Source: an uncultured Clostridium sp.
GTDB lineage: Bacteria > Bacillota > Clostridia > Clostridiales > Clostridiaceae
Length of the DNA: 64,000 nt
Direction: 5' to 3'
NCBI RefSeq assembly: GCF_934754915.1
Contig: NZ_CAKVKB010000005.1
Span: 10,103-74,102, forward strand
A model generated the notes under the pieces. The model worked only from the letters and a program-made list of their open reading frames with translations, had not been told where the DNA came from and did not search any database. Each line of letters begins with the position of its first letter. Position 1 is the first letter of the stretch. The translations under genes and the position numbers were made by a program. Below are positions 18,320 through 27,299 of the stretch, piece after piece.

Positions 18320-19390
18320 TCAGATCCTCCTCATGATAATTTTTCTTGCAGCATCTTTTATATAGCGCATCATATAAAATATTCCCATTAAAAAAACAGA
18401 ATTATTGTTTAATATTATATAAAAGAACTTATTTTTCATATTTAATTTTTTTAATCTTATATTTTTAAGTCTAACTGTGTTTTCTTTATCATTTACTATT
18501 GCTTTCAATTTCCTATACCTATTGGAATTAAAAAAACTAACATTGATGGTTAAATTCCTTAAAACTTCTATTAAATATTTAAACCATGCATAATTTATTC
18601 TCTTATCCATGGTATAATCATCCGATATTTTCTCAATTTTAACCATAAGCTCTCTAATGATAGTATAGAAATTTTCTCTATATGCTGAAGATAAAGAATC
18701 TTTTTTAATATGATAGTAATATAGTGGTTCATTGATTAATGATATATTTTTTATTCCTTTTATATACTTTAAATTAAACAGAAGATCTTCTGCATATGTC
18801 GTATCTTCATCAAATCTTATATTATTTAAATTTAAGATATTTTTATCATAAATACATCTACATACACTCCCCATTAGTGTATCACTGGTATTAAAATCAA
18901 TTTCATTATTTTTCCCAATCATATCTTTAAACATATATTCAGCAATATTATTATCTTCTATATTAAAATTCCACATTTCTTCTTTTTTTAAATAACTATC
19001 AACAATACAAAAACGGCACATTCCCATGCTGCTATTCTCACTTATTACTTTATTGTATAATTTTTCATACATTTGACAATCTACATAGTCATCTGAATCT
19101 ATAAATCCAATGAATCGGCCTTCTGCAAGTTCTATTCCAATATTTCTAGCATTTGATACACCTTTATTTTCTTGATGAATTGCTTTTATTCTTGAATCCT
19201 TAGACTTCATCTCATCTATGATAATTCCACTTTGGTCACTTGAACCATCATCTATTAAAATTATTTCAATATCCTTTAAAGTCTGATTCAATAACGATTC
19301 TACACATTGATGTATTCTGTTTTCATTGTTGTACACAGGTACTACTATGCTTATTAATAGCTTTTTCAAATTCACCAGCAACACTTCCAT
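18320..19390 (-). CDS. Glycosyltransferase family 2
   Basis: The protein has up to 356 residues. The motifs are ISIVVPVYNNENRIHQCVESLLNQTL, IDDGSSDQSGIIIDE, GVSNARNIGIELA and FIGFIDSDDYVD. The gene overlaps the end of the upstream polymerase gene by about 68 nt if the ATG at 19390 is used; a GTG or TTG at about 19372-19375 is possible because no well-spaced ribosome site precedes the ATG. It ends 5 nt before the next GT2 gene, so the two are probably co-translated. Confidence 0.85.
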   Translation of the reverse strand: MEVLLVNLKKLLISIVVPVYNNENRIHQCVESLLNQTLKDIEIILIDDGSSDQSGIIIDEMKSKDSRIKAIHQENKGVSNARNIGIELAEGRFIGFIDSDDYVDCQMYEKLYNKVISENSSMGMCRFCIVDSYLKKEEMWNFNIEDNNIAEYMFKDMIGKNNEIDFNTSDTLMGSVCRCIYDKNILNLNNIRFDEDTTYAEDLLFNLKYIKGIKNISLINEPLYYYHIKKDSLSSAYRENFYTIIRELMVKIEKISDDYTMDKRINYAWFKYLIEVLRNLTINVSFFNSNRYRKLKAIVNDKENTVRLKNIRLKKLNMKNKFFYIILNNNSVFLMGIFYMMRYIKDAARKIIMRRI

Positions 19391-20819
19391 CCTTTATTAT
19401 CATAATTCTTCTTTCTTCTTTATTTAAACAATAATACTTGTAAATCAACCCAATTATCATCCATGCCAAAACAGCAAAATTGATTTTTACCATAGATCTG
19501 TTATAAAAAGTAGCTATAATCATGACTTCTATTGATATAATACCTGAATATCCTAAAATCCTTTCAAAATCTCTTCTTCCATATTTAATTAGCTTCAACG
19601 ATATGCATATTACATATATATACATTCCGTATATACACAATACTCCCATATATCCGCATTCAATCATATATTGTGATACATTGAAAGCTGAAAATCTATA
19701 TTTAGGAGATATTGTATCTGCAGTTCCAATTCCATATCCCATCATTGCATTTGAAGGATTATTCATAAGCAAATCATTTGCGATTATAAATGAATTGCTT
19801 CGTCCTATCCCTGACGATGCATATGAATCTTTAGAATACTTTTTAATGGATTGAGTATTGAAGAAATTTTTAAATTCAGGATATATTTTCACAAGCTGCA
19901 CAGAACCTATTCCCATAATCAGAAGGATTAGAGCAAATATACATATTGATTTTAAATTAAGTTTTTTCAGCGTCATAGTTAGAAACATCAACGGAAGGAG
20001 AATCAATATGAATTTTACTTCAGCCAGTATTGAAATTGTAACAAGAAGAAGTGTGCTTATTAGAAAACTTATGAATTTCACTTTATTAAAAATATATAAT
20101 ACAAATAATATGCTTAGTGCAATTGTTATCAATAATCCTAATTCAGTTGTTCCCCTTCCTCCTATTATTCCTGATAAATAATCCTGCCTTATATCCCCTG
20201 GATTTTTAGCTTTCCAATTATTCAGACTCCAAAAATATTGGATAATAACTAATGGAATCTGAAATAACAATGTATACCATAAAATTTTAATATATTTAAT
20301 TATTTTTTCTTCTGATATAGTTGAATTTATTAAAAAAATTCCAATTATAAAATATCTTATATAATCAAAATATAAAGTTCGAATATATAAAAATATGCTG
20401 CATTTATTAAAAATACAGGATAAAATTGAAAAGCTTATAAATAGAAATAATATGTGATAAATATTATATATCTTTGTGTCTCTTCTTATACAAAACATTA
20501 TGAGCTTAACTGCCATCATCAATATAAAACAATCCTGAATATATTTTATATATTCAGGGAATCCCAAATTTTCTGCCATATAAGTTAGAGTAAAGGAAGA
20601 TATCAGCGTCATTGCTATTATTGCAGAATCACTATTGAATATAAAAATACTCAAAAGTACAGCTATATCAAAGATAATAGCTATAAGAAATAAGCTTGTG
20701 TTAAATTTTGCATCAAACATAAAACACATTATAAGCTCCAATATGAAACATACATATATTTTTTTATTGAAGTCTATTTTTACTATATTCTCAAACACTT
20801 TAACCACCTTTCCATCCAT
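19323..20819 (-). CDS. Polysaccharide polymerase-like membrane protein (Wzy, second)
   Basis: A 498-residue protein with about 12 membrane segments. The large loop has GGRGTTELGLLITIALSI, then SGIGRSN, MMGYGIGTADTISP and ECGYMGVLCIYGMYI, resembling O-antigen polymerase/ligase family proteins. The start may be the ATG at 20819 or a GTG at 20798, which has AAAGGTGG 5 nt before it. The C-terminus ends in a soluble tail. Sequence landmarks differ from the polymerase at 11398-12585, suggesting a different repeat unit. Confidence 0.75.
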   Translation of the reverse strand: MDGKVVKVFENIVKIDFNKKIYVCFILELIMCFMFDAKFNTSLFLIAIIFDIAVLLSIFIFNSDSAIIAMTLISSFTLTYMAENLGFPEYIKYIQDCFILMMAVKLIMFCIRRDTKIYNIYHILFLFISFSILSCIFNKCSIFLYIRTLYFDYIRYFIIGIFLINSTISEEKIIKYIKILWYTLLFQIPLVIIQYFWSLNNWKAKNPGDIRQDYLSGIIGGRGTTELGLLITIALSILFVLYIFNKVKFISFLISTLLLVTISILAEVKFILILLPLMFLTMTLKKLNLKSICIFALILLIMGIGSVQLVKIYPEFKNFFNTQSIKKYSKDSYASSGIGRSNSFIIANDLLMNNPSNAMMGYGIGTADTISPKYRFSAFNVSQYMIECGYMGVLCIYGMYIYVICISLKLIKYGRRDFERILGYSGIISIEVMIIATFYNRSMVKINFAVLAWMIIGLIYKYYCLNKEERRIMIIKDGSVAGEFEKAINKHSSTCVQQ

Positions 20820-20860
20820 TCCCTGTATATTTTATTTATAATATGTTTTTAATTTATATA

Positions 20861-21940
20861 CTATGTTACATACAAATCCAGCAGTCTCTTTACCATAAAT
20901 CTTATATCAAAATTTTTAATTACATATTTTCTTATAATATTTCTATCAATATTCATACTATTAATTCTATATTCCAGTTTTTCTGTCAGATCATCAATAT
21001 TTTCACTTTCAAATAATAATCCAAGGCTATCATCATTTATTATTTCTTTAGGTCCATCAATATTGCTTGCAATACATGGTATTCCTTTTACCATAGCTTC
21101 AATCAATGCAATTCCAAAACCTTCATAACGAGATGGAAGAACAAATATGTCTATTTTATCTAAAAATCCAGATATATCATCTACATTTCCTAAAAATTCA
21201 ATATTTTCTTCAACATTTAAAGAATGACAAAGCACTTTTAATCTATTTATGCTCTCATCCTGCTCTTCACCTCCTCCTGCAAATAAACATTTTATTTTTG
21301 GATATTTGCTCTTCAATCTTGATACTGCTTTTATCAATAAATCTTGTCCTTTTTTTCTTGGAATAAGCCTTGCAACATTTCCAATCACTATTTTTCTTTT
21401 GTCAAATGCTTCACATGATTTTATGCTAAATTTATCAATATCAACAGCATTATATATTTTTACTATTTTATGTTCTTTTACTCCTCTCGATAATATCTCC
21501 TTTTTTACACTATCTGATATGGCAATGATTTTATTGCAAAAAAATTTATCTATACTAACTTCATAATATTTTAAACTGCTATAAATTTTGGTATCATGAA
21601 CCGTAGTAAATATTTTTACAGCTGGTTTTAAAATTTTAGCTGGAATTGAAAACTTGACTGCATTTTCCATCTGGCAATGTATTATGTCAATCTTATTTTG
21701 AAAAATAATTCTTGTGTATTTTATTATAAATTCAAGCTTTCTTCCACTTACTGGTCTGTTGAGCAGAATAACTTTTACATTACTGTTTAAGCTCTTTAAT
21801 AAATTTTTATCATAACTATTATTAATTACGCATAAAAAAACATTATTTTCTTTAATATCAGCTATTGTGTTCATAACATCAACCAATAATTTTTCTATTC
21901 CTCCAACATTGAATGAAAAAGTTACATATAATATATTCAT
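20861..21940 (-). CDS. Glycosyltransferase family 4
   Basis: The protein has 359 residues with a GT-B fold: MNILYVTFSFNVGGIEKLLVDV at the start, then IGNVARLIPRKKGQDLLIKAV and the nucleotide-sugar motif SRYEGFGIALIEAMVKGIPCIASNIDG. It follows the second CpsC/CpsD pair and precedes the second polymerase. A cytoplasmic retaining glycosyltransferase; donor unknown. Confidence 0.87.
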   Translation of the reverse strand: MNILYVTFSFNVGGIEKLLVDVMNTIADIKENNVFLCVINNSYDKNLLKSLNSNVKVILLNRPVSGRKLEFIIKYTRIIFQNKIDIIHCQMENAVKFSIPAKILKPAVKIFTTVHDTKIYSSLKYYEVSIDKFFCNKIIAISDSVKKEILSRGVKEHKIVKIYNAVDIDKFSIKSCEAFDKRKIVIGNVARLIPRKKGQDLLIKAVSRLKSKYPKIKCLFAGGGEEQDESINRLKVLCHSLNVEENIEFLGNVDDISGFLDKIDIFVLPSRYEGFGIALIEAMVKGIPCIASNIDGPKEIINDDSLGLLFESENIDDLTEKLEYRINSMNIDRNIIRKYVIKNFDIRFMVKRLLDLYVT

Positions 21941-21981
21941 TATTTCTCCCTTAAAAAATATGCTTTTTTAGTAACAAGAAA

Positions 21982-22605
21982 TCAATTATAATCTGCATTA
22001 GACTCATTTAAGACTATTCCCAAAATGTTAGCTTTTACTATGTTTAATTTCTTTTTTAACTTTAGTATTAAATCTAAACTATTTTTTGCTTCCTTTACAA
22101 CAAGAATAACTCCATCAGATTTTTGGGCTAAAATCTGTGCATCTGTATATAAATCCATCTTTGGTGTATCTAAAATAATGTAATCATAATTTTCTCTTAG
22201 ATCCTCTAATAATTCACTCATCTTATCGCAATCTATAATATCTGTCTGCTTGTTTATAGTTCCACCTGCTGTCAATATTTTAAGGTTTTCATTATAATTG
22301 AATAAAACCTGATATAAATCTTTTTCATTTAAAAGAACATCTAATATTCCTTCTTTTGCTTTTATTTTGAAAACATTATTGAGTGATGGTTTTCTAAAAT
22401 TACAGTCAATTAATAATACCTTTCTATTTTTTTTCGCAAGAGATAAAGACAAATCTTTGCATACTGTAGTTTTACCTTGTTTTCCTGTATAACTTACAAC
22501 TGCTATTACCTTAACATTATTATTTCCTAAATTGTTCTCTATATTTATTATTAAAGATTTATATGCTTCTATTACATTGCTTCTATTATTTTTTAACCCA
22601 AGCAT
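21982..22605 (-). CDS. CpsD-like tyrosine kinase (second), lacking the Tyr cluster
   Basis: The protein has 207 residues, with Walker A SYTGKQGKTTVCKD (K45, T46), Walker A' KVLLIDCNFRKPSL and Walker B YIILDTPK. It ends at GIVLNESNADYN with a single tyrosine one residue before the end. The C-terminal Tyr-rich tail of normal CpsD proteins is missing, including in comparison with the copy at 15697-16479. It pairs with the CpsC copy starting at 23296 (1 nt gap). The ATPase seems intact, but the autophosphorylation switch must be altered. Confidence 0.85.
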   Translation of the reverse strand: MLGLKNNRSNVIEAYKSLIINIENNLGNNNVKVIAVVSYTGKQGKTTVCKDLSLSLAKKNRKVLLIDCNFRKPSLNNVFKIKAKEGILDVLLNEKDLYQVLFNYNENLKILTAGGTINKQTDIIDCDKMSELLEDLRENYDYIILDTPKMDLYTDAQILAQKSDGVILVVKEAKNSLDLILKLKKKLNIVKANILGIVLNESNADYN

Positions 22606-22606
22606 T

Positions 22607-23296
22607 TTAAAATACTCCTTTACATCTCTTATACTTTGGTATTGATCCTATCACCATTAATTCAGAAACAGATTCTATTTGTTCAGCAGATAACTGCTTA
22701 TCTCCAAAGTTTTCCACAAAAATTGCCAATACACTGCTTAATATAAATCCCATAACAATTGAAATAAGAAGATTGAGTTTCTTTTTAGGATAAGCAGGTT
22801 CATCTGGAAGTTCAATTGTCTCTATTAATTCAGCACTTCCTCCTGGTATAATCTCCTTTGATTTATTTATAAATTCTTGTGATATTGAATCTACTATATT
22901 CTTAACCAAATAAGGATCTGTATCTTTATATGTTATCTGTATTATCTGAGTATTATCTATATCCACTACCTCAAGATTATCTAATACTTCTTTTGCATTT
23001 CTATCTACATTTGCATCATCTATAGCTTTATTAATTAAATCTTTAGTTTTTATTATTTCGACATACGTTGAAATAAATTCCTTATATGTTTTCAACTCAT
23101 TCATATTATATTGTCTGTTATCTTCCTTGCTCATTCCAATAAAGATCCTTGCATTGCTCTCATACATTGGGATAGCAATGTAAAAATTCAAAATTGTTGA
23201 TAAAACACCAATAAAAGCAGTTATAACCACTATAGATTTAATTCTCTTTTTTAAAATTATGAAAATATCCCTTAATTTTATTTCTTCTTGATTCAT
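22607..23296 (-). CDS. CpsC/Wzz chain-length regulator (second)
   Basis: The protein has 229 residues, with helices at about 17-38 and 173-195 flanking an extracytoplasmic domain. The Pro-rich PAYPKKKLNLLISIVMGF before helix two is the family signature, and the cytoplasmic tail ends near ELMVIGSIPKYKRCKGVF. It shares its layout with the copy at 16496-17215 and is directly coupled to the second kinase. Confidence 0.9.
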   Translation of the reverse strand: MNQEEIKLRDIFIILKKRIKSIVVITAFIGVLSTILNFYIAIPMYESNARIFIGMSKEDNRQYNMNELKTYKEFISTYVEIIKTKDLINKAIDDANVDRNAKEVLDNLEVVDIDNTQIIQITYKDTDPYLVKNIVDSISQEFINKSKEIIPGGSAELIETIELPDEPAYPKKKLNLLISIVMGFILSSVLAIFVENFGDKQLSAEQIESVSELMVIGSIPKYKRCKGVF

Positions 23297-23378
23297 AATT
23301 TACCCACCATCCCCCTTTTTATTCTTAATAGTTCATTTAATTTTTTCTGATTAATCATAAAAAATATCTGTATATTAT

Positions 23379-24263
23379 TTAATATAAATCATCAATTATT
23401 TTTTGGTTGCATATAGTAAAGTATTTGTCATATGCTAAATTAGTAGCATATACTCTTCTTTTCTTATCTTTAAGTATCTTAAATCTTCCTCCAACAATTT
23501 CTTTTATATCATTTCCATTACCTTGAGAATCTAATTTTTTATAATCAGCTCCTGCATTAAATACAAATTTATTCTCTATATTTTCTCCAGTAACCCATGC
23601 ATCACAATAAACCGTAACATACAATATATCCTCTGGATCTTCTATTTTTACAGGAGGAGTCCAAAAGTGAAAACATCTTCCTCTGCTTGAAGAATCAATA
23701 TTTACTATTATTCCATTTTTAGTAAATTCAATTTCAGCTTTCTGCTCGCTTTGATCTGAATAATTTTCTTTATAGAATGATCCATACAATTTACTGGGCT
23801 CATTAATTATTTCCCAGGATTTTGTTGAATTTTTATAACATATGAGAGCCAGGTCTTCTATGTGAAGCCTTGCATTTTCAGGATACTCCTCTCCATCAGC
23901 TATAAATATCTGCCCCCATGGATTAATATTATTAAAATTTTCAGGCATTTTTATATTATCAAATGGAAACCATCCTCCTATCTGCTGCCTCTTCTGTGCT
24001 CCATGAGGTACTGCTTCATTAGGAAGATTCATATCCATAATTACTTCATCTGTAATATCTGTTATTTTAAACTTTCCTTGAATCTGATTTAACTTGGGTT
24101 CACCTGGAAAATCTCTTATTTTAATCTTTCCTTGTCCTATATATTCAAAATCCATATTCTTCAATTCCAAATAATTTCCTATTTCTTTTGAATAGTTATG
24201 TGAAATTCCTATTGCTGCTGCAATAAACAGACATATTAAGAATATTAATTCATGCTTTTTCAT
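23379..24263 (-). CDS. Membrane-anchored protein with the domain shared with the 683-residue protein
   Basis: The protein has 294 residues with an N-terminal signal-anchor helix (about 6-22), so most of it should lie outside the cell. From about residue 45 it is clearly related to residues ~375-650 of the protein at 34210-36261: shared blocks include MNLPNEAVP-GAQ, GWFPF, YCDAWVTG or YMDAWVTG, NAG, GGRF and R-YATNL. I do not recognise the domain. It is mostly beta-strand by composition. Its place between the flippase and the second CpsC suggests a role in the polysaccharide machinery, perhaps binding or modifying the chain; that is inference. The ribosome site is weak. Confidence 0.65.
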   Translation of the reverse strand: MKKHELIFLICLFIAAAIGISHNYSKEIGNYLELKNMDFEYIGQGKIKIRDFPGEPKLNQIQGKFKITDITDEVIMDMNLPNEAVPHGAQKRQQIGGWFPFDNIKMPENFNNINPWGQIFIADGEEYPENARLHIEDLALICYKNSTKSWEIINEPSKLYGSFYKENYSDQSEQKAEIEFTKNGIIVNIDSSSRGRCFHFWTPPVKIEDPEDILYVTVYCDAWVTGENIENKFVFNAGADYKKLDSQGNGNDIKEIVGGRFKILKDKKRRVYATNLAYDKYFTICNQKIIDDLY

Positions 24264-24415
24264 GTTTTCTATTTTTATCTTATTCCTTTCTTCAATTAAT
24301 GTATTTTTATCAATAAAATATACATTAACTACTTTTCTGATTTTTTATTGAAATACATATTCTATTTATATTCCATACAGTAATTATTATGATTTTGCTA
24401 TTTCATGATTAAAAA

Positions 24416-25990
24416 TTATTTTTCAGCAGAAACATTTTTCAATTTTATTTTTTCTATTACTTTTTTTGTTTTATCTAAAAATAATTTTTTTATTAGAAAA
24501 TCCAACTCTTGAGTTTTTGAAAGCAGTAGAACTGGAACGATAATAGCTAAAATTCCAACAATAAAAATCTTAATAACAAATATATTTAATGTAACTTTAG
24601 TGATCCATGATGTTGCACATTTTACCAATAAGACTGTAACCATAGAAACTATATAGTAATATGATAGTTTTTTAAAGTAAATCATTGGTGAACATGAATA
24701 TACCTTTTTGCTTACAATTACCAATCGTGAATATAAATAAATGAGTGAAGTTACTACTGTTCCTATTAATGCACCATCTATTCCAATTCTATTTATAAGT
24801 GCAATTGAAATTGCAATATTTAATGACGCTGAAATCAATATTATTAATTTATCATATTTAAATAGTCTATAAATAACAAATAACTGAGCTGGAAGCTGAA
24901 TCAATATTGAAAACAGCAGATTAATTCCCAATAATGCTGCAGTACTATTATCCAGAAGAAATTTATCGCCAAAATATATTTTAATAAATGGCTGGATCAA
25001 AAACATAATACATATCATGCAGAAATTTCCTATAAAGTAGTTGGCGAATAAATAATTATTGACCATATTTTTTTGATTCTGAATATCAGTTTCTGAATTT
25101 ATATATATTCCAAATGTAGCTTGAATAGAGGCTAATACCTGTCCAACTATATTGCTCACAATATTTGTTATCATGGTATAATTTGATAAAAATCCTGTGA
25201 GTATTGATCCCTTAAATGCAGATATAATCAAATTATCTGTACTATAAAATACATATGCACCTATTTTAGATATAAAAACATCCTTAACATATTTTTTAAT
25301 TTTAATTTTGTATTCACCTATAATAGAATAATCAATTTCACTATTTAAATAATCATATTTCTTTGAACAATTGAAATACACAATTAAATTTGACAATACA
25401 TTTTTTCCGATTGTTATACATACATAAATAACATAATTAGGAATGATAAATAAGATTACTATCTGAGTTATTGATGCTATTAGGTATAATACAGTGTCAA
25501 TCATAGATGTAACATAAGTCCTCTGATCAGCAATTAACAATGTTCTTTGATATCCCATATAATATGTTGAAACAGATCCTGCCAGATTTATATAAAATAA
25601 AAGCCTTAAATAACTAAAATCATCACCTGCATCACTTATAAATATTGGTAATAAAAAAGAAACTAGAATTCCCATAACAGCAATAATAATTCCTAAAATC
25701 CTATATATTTTTTTGAATATATACATTAATACTTTTATACGTTCAGTATCATTATCAGCTATAGGCTTATACAAAAAACTAGCAATAGCTACTCCAACTC
25801 CAAGTTCTGTCAGACTTAGCATAGACAATATATTTGAAAAAACAGAATTATACCCAAGATAAATTACTCCAAGCTTAACTACAAAAGTTTTTCTCACAAC
25901 AAAACCAAGAATTATATTAATGACTTGAGTTATTAATACCGTAATAGTATTAACATATATAAATTTAATTTTTGATGCTTTATTATCCAT
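24416..25990 (-). CDS. Polysaccharide flippase of the MOP/Wzx family (first)
   Basis: A 524-residue polytopic protein with 12-14 predicted membrane segments. The opening INIILGFVVRKTFVVKLGVIYLGYNSVFSNILSML and ELGVGVAIASFLYKPIADND parallel the flippase at 8902-10440. It would move lipid-linked repeat units outward. It lies between the radical SAM gene and the membrane-anchored 294-residue protein. Confidence 0.88.
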   Translation of the reverse strand: MDNKASKIKFIYVNTITVLITQVINIILGFVVRKTFVVKLGVIYLGYNSVFSNILSMLSLTELGVGVAIASFLYKPIADNDTERIKVLMYIFKKIYRILGIIIAVMGILVSFLLPIFISDAGDDFSYLRLLFYINLAGSVSTYYMGYQRTLLIADQRTYVTSMIDTVLYLIASITQIVILFIIPNYVIYVCITIGKNVLSNLIVYFNCSKKYDYLNSEIDYSIIGEYKIKIKKYVKDVFISKIGAYVFYSTDNLIISAFKGSILTGFLSNYTMITNIVSNIVGQVLASIQATFGIYINSETDIQNQKNMVNNYLFANYFIGNFCMICIMFLIQPFIKIYFGDKFLLDNSTAALLGINLLFSILIQLPAQLFVIYRLFKYDKLIILISASLNIAISIALINRIGIDGALIGTVVTSLIYLYSRLVIVSKKVYSCSPMIYFKKLSYYYIVSMVTVLLVKCATSWITKVTLNIFVIKIFIVGILAIIVPVLLLSKTQELDFLIKKLFLDKTKKVIEKIKLKNVSAEK

Positions 25991-26080
25991 TAATATATCT
26001 CACCCACATGTCATTCTATTTTTCCATTAATAAATATTTTTTATAATCTTACTTTTTAAATATTTTGTGATTTAAAATGA

Positions 26081-26109
26081 ATGATGAAATTTTGTAAAAA
26101 TTTCATCAT
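26081..26109 (-). promoter_or_regulatory. Perfect 13-bp hairpin between radical SAM and flippase genes
   Basis: ATGATGAAATTTT (26081-26093) and AAAATTTCATCAT (26097-26109) form a perfect stem with a 3-nt loop in the 171-nt gap. It carries the ATTTCATC block of the dispersed repeat family. It may be an internal terminator or stabilising hairpin inside the operon. Confidence 0.5.
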
Positions 26110-26161
26110 CATACAGTTTTATTATTAGAACATATATTTATGTTGCAATTATTTTTTTAAT

Positions 26162-27268
26162 CTATTTATCTTTTTTAATATCTTTTATCCTATTGGCTAT
26201 CTTTTTAGGAATTTCACCTATATATTTCACATCATTTTCTATAGCTATCTCTTCTTTTTTTATAAATGAATATTCCTCATTATTATACTTCAACTTTTGT
26301 TTCATAAATTGTTCCATTTGAGGTTTAAGCCATGTTCTGCCTTCACTATCTATACGGTTTCTAGTCTCAGCATAAGTAACAGTATCAAGTTCAGGTATAT
26401 TACCCAAAGTCAAGAATGCATGTCCAGCCCAGCAATGAGGAAGAGTGCAGTTATGACCAAGAGCTTTAAAATTCAATGGCTTGTCAATATTTTTATAAAT
26501 ATTGTCCAAAGGCCTTCCCCAATAACATTGTTTCATATCTCCAGTTCCTAAATTAATATATAAACTCCAATCCCCTGCATAACAGAATTCTTTTCTTTTT
26601 TTATAAAAAATACTAGCTTTAAAATCAAATAAAGCTGAATCAAAAGTTCCCCATATCTTTTTATATTCTTCAAAAGAATATTTAGATAAAACATCTACGT
26701 CTTTAGTTCTTTCATCTCTTGCAATAGTGACATGACATAACGCCCCAAGGTTTTCCATACAAACTTTTTTTACATCTTCAATATAAGGTATTAATTCATC
26801 ACTTGGCGTAAGTTCAATAGTAAATGATGCTTCACTGCTGCGCACCTTCTTTACATTTTCAAAATATGTTTCCATCAAATTTCTTTTTAGCAGCTCAAGA
26901 TAATGAAATGAAAACTTGAAAAATAATCTTTTCAATAATTCTGAATCAAATTCTAGAATTTCATTAATCCGCTGTGTTAATGTCCCATTAGTCACTACCA
27001 TAACATAATGTCCTTCTTCTAGTAATGCTTTCAATACTCTGACAACCTCTTCTTCAAGAAGGGTTTCTCCTCCCGCACAAAAATTAATAAGACATGTTCC
27101 TCCCAACCGTTCTTTAGACAGTGCTTTTCTTATGACTTCTGGAGAGCATTTAAATTGAGCCAGTTTATTATTGAAATTTCGCATTTGTGCTATATAACAA
27201 TAATGACATCTCAAATTACATGTTTCTGTTGGAATATAACAGTCTAAAAATCTTTTTAGTTTTTCCAT
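26162..27268 (-). CDS. Radical SAM protein within the polysaccharide locus
   Basis: The protein has 368 residues from the ATG at 27268 (AAAGGAG 8 nt upstream; a 16-codon upstream extension has no ribosome site). The cluster-binding motif is ETCNLRCHYCYI (C-x3-C-x2-C), followed by CAGGETLLEEE and a VVTNGTL strand. The C-terminal part holds further Cys (FCYAGDW, QCYWG, NCTLPHCWAG) that may bind an extra iron-sulfur cluster. It lies between the GT2-pyruvyltransferase fusion and a flippase. Radical SAM enzymes are uncommon members of capsule loci; a sugar modification is possible, or modification of a peptide. Substrate unknown. Confidence 0.85.
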   Translation of the reverse strand: MEKLKRFLDCYIPTETCNLRCHYCYIAQMRNFNNKLAQFKCSPEVIRKALSKERLGGTCLINFCAGGETLLEEEVVRVLKALLEEGHYVMVVTNGTLTQRINEILEFDSELLKRLFFKFSFHYLELLKRNLMETYFENVKKVRSSEASFTIELTPSDELIPYIEDVKKVCMENLGALCHVTIARDERTKDVDVLSKYSFEEYKKIWGTFDSALFDFKASIFYKKRKEFCYAGDWSLYINLGTGDMKQCYWGRPLDNIYKNIDKPLNFKALGHNCTLPHCWAGHAFLTLGNIPELDTVTYAETRNRIDSEGRTWLKPQMEQFMKQKLKYNNEEYSFIKKEEIAIENDVKYIGEIPKKIANRIKDIKKDK

Positions 27269-27299
27269 AATAGAATCTCCTTTAAATACTTTTTTAATA

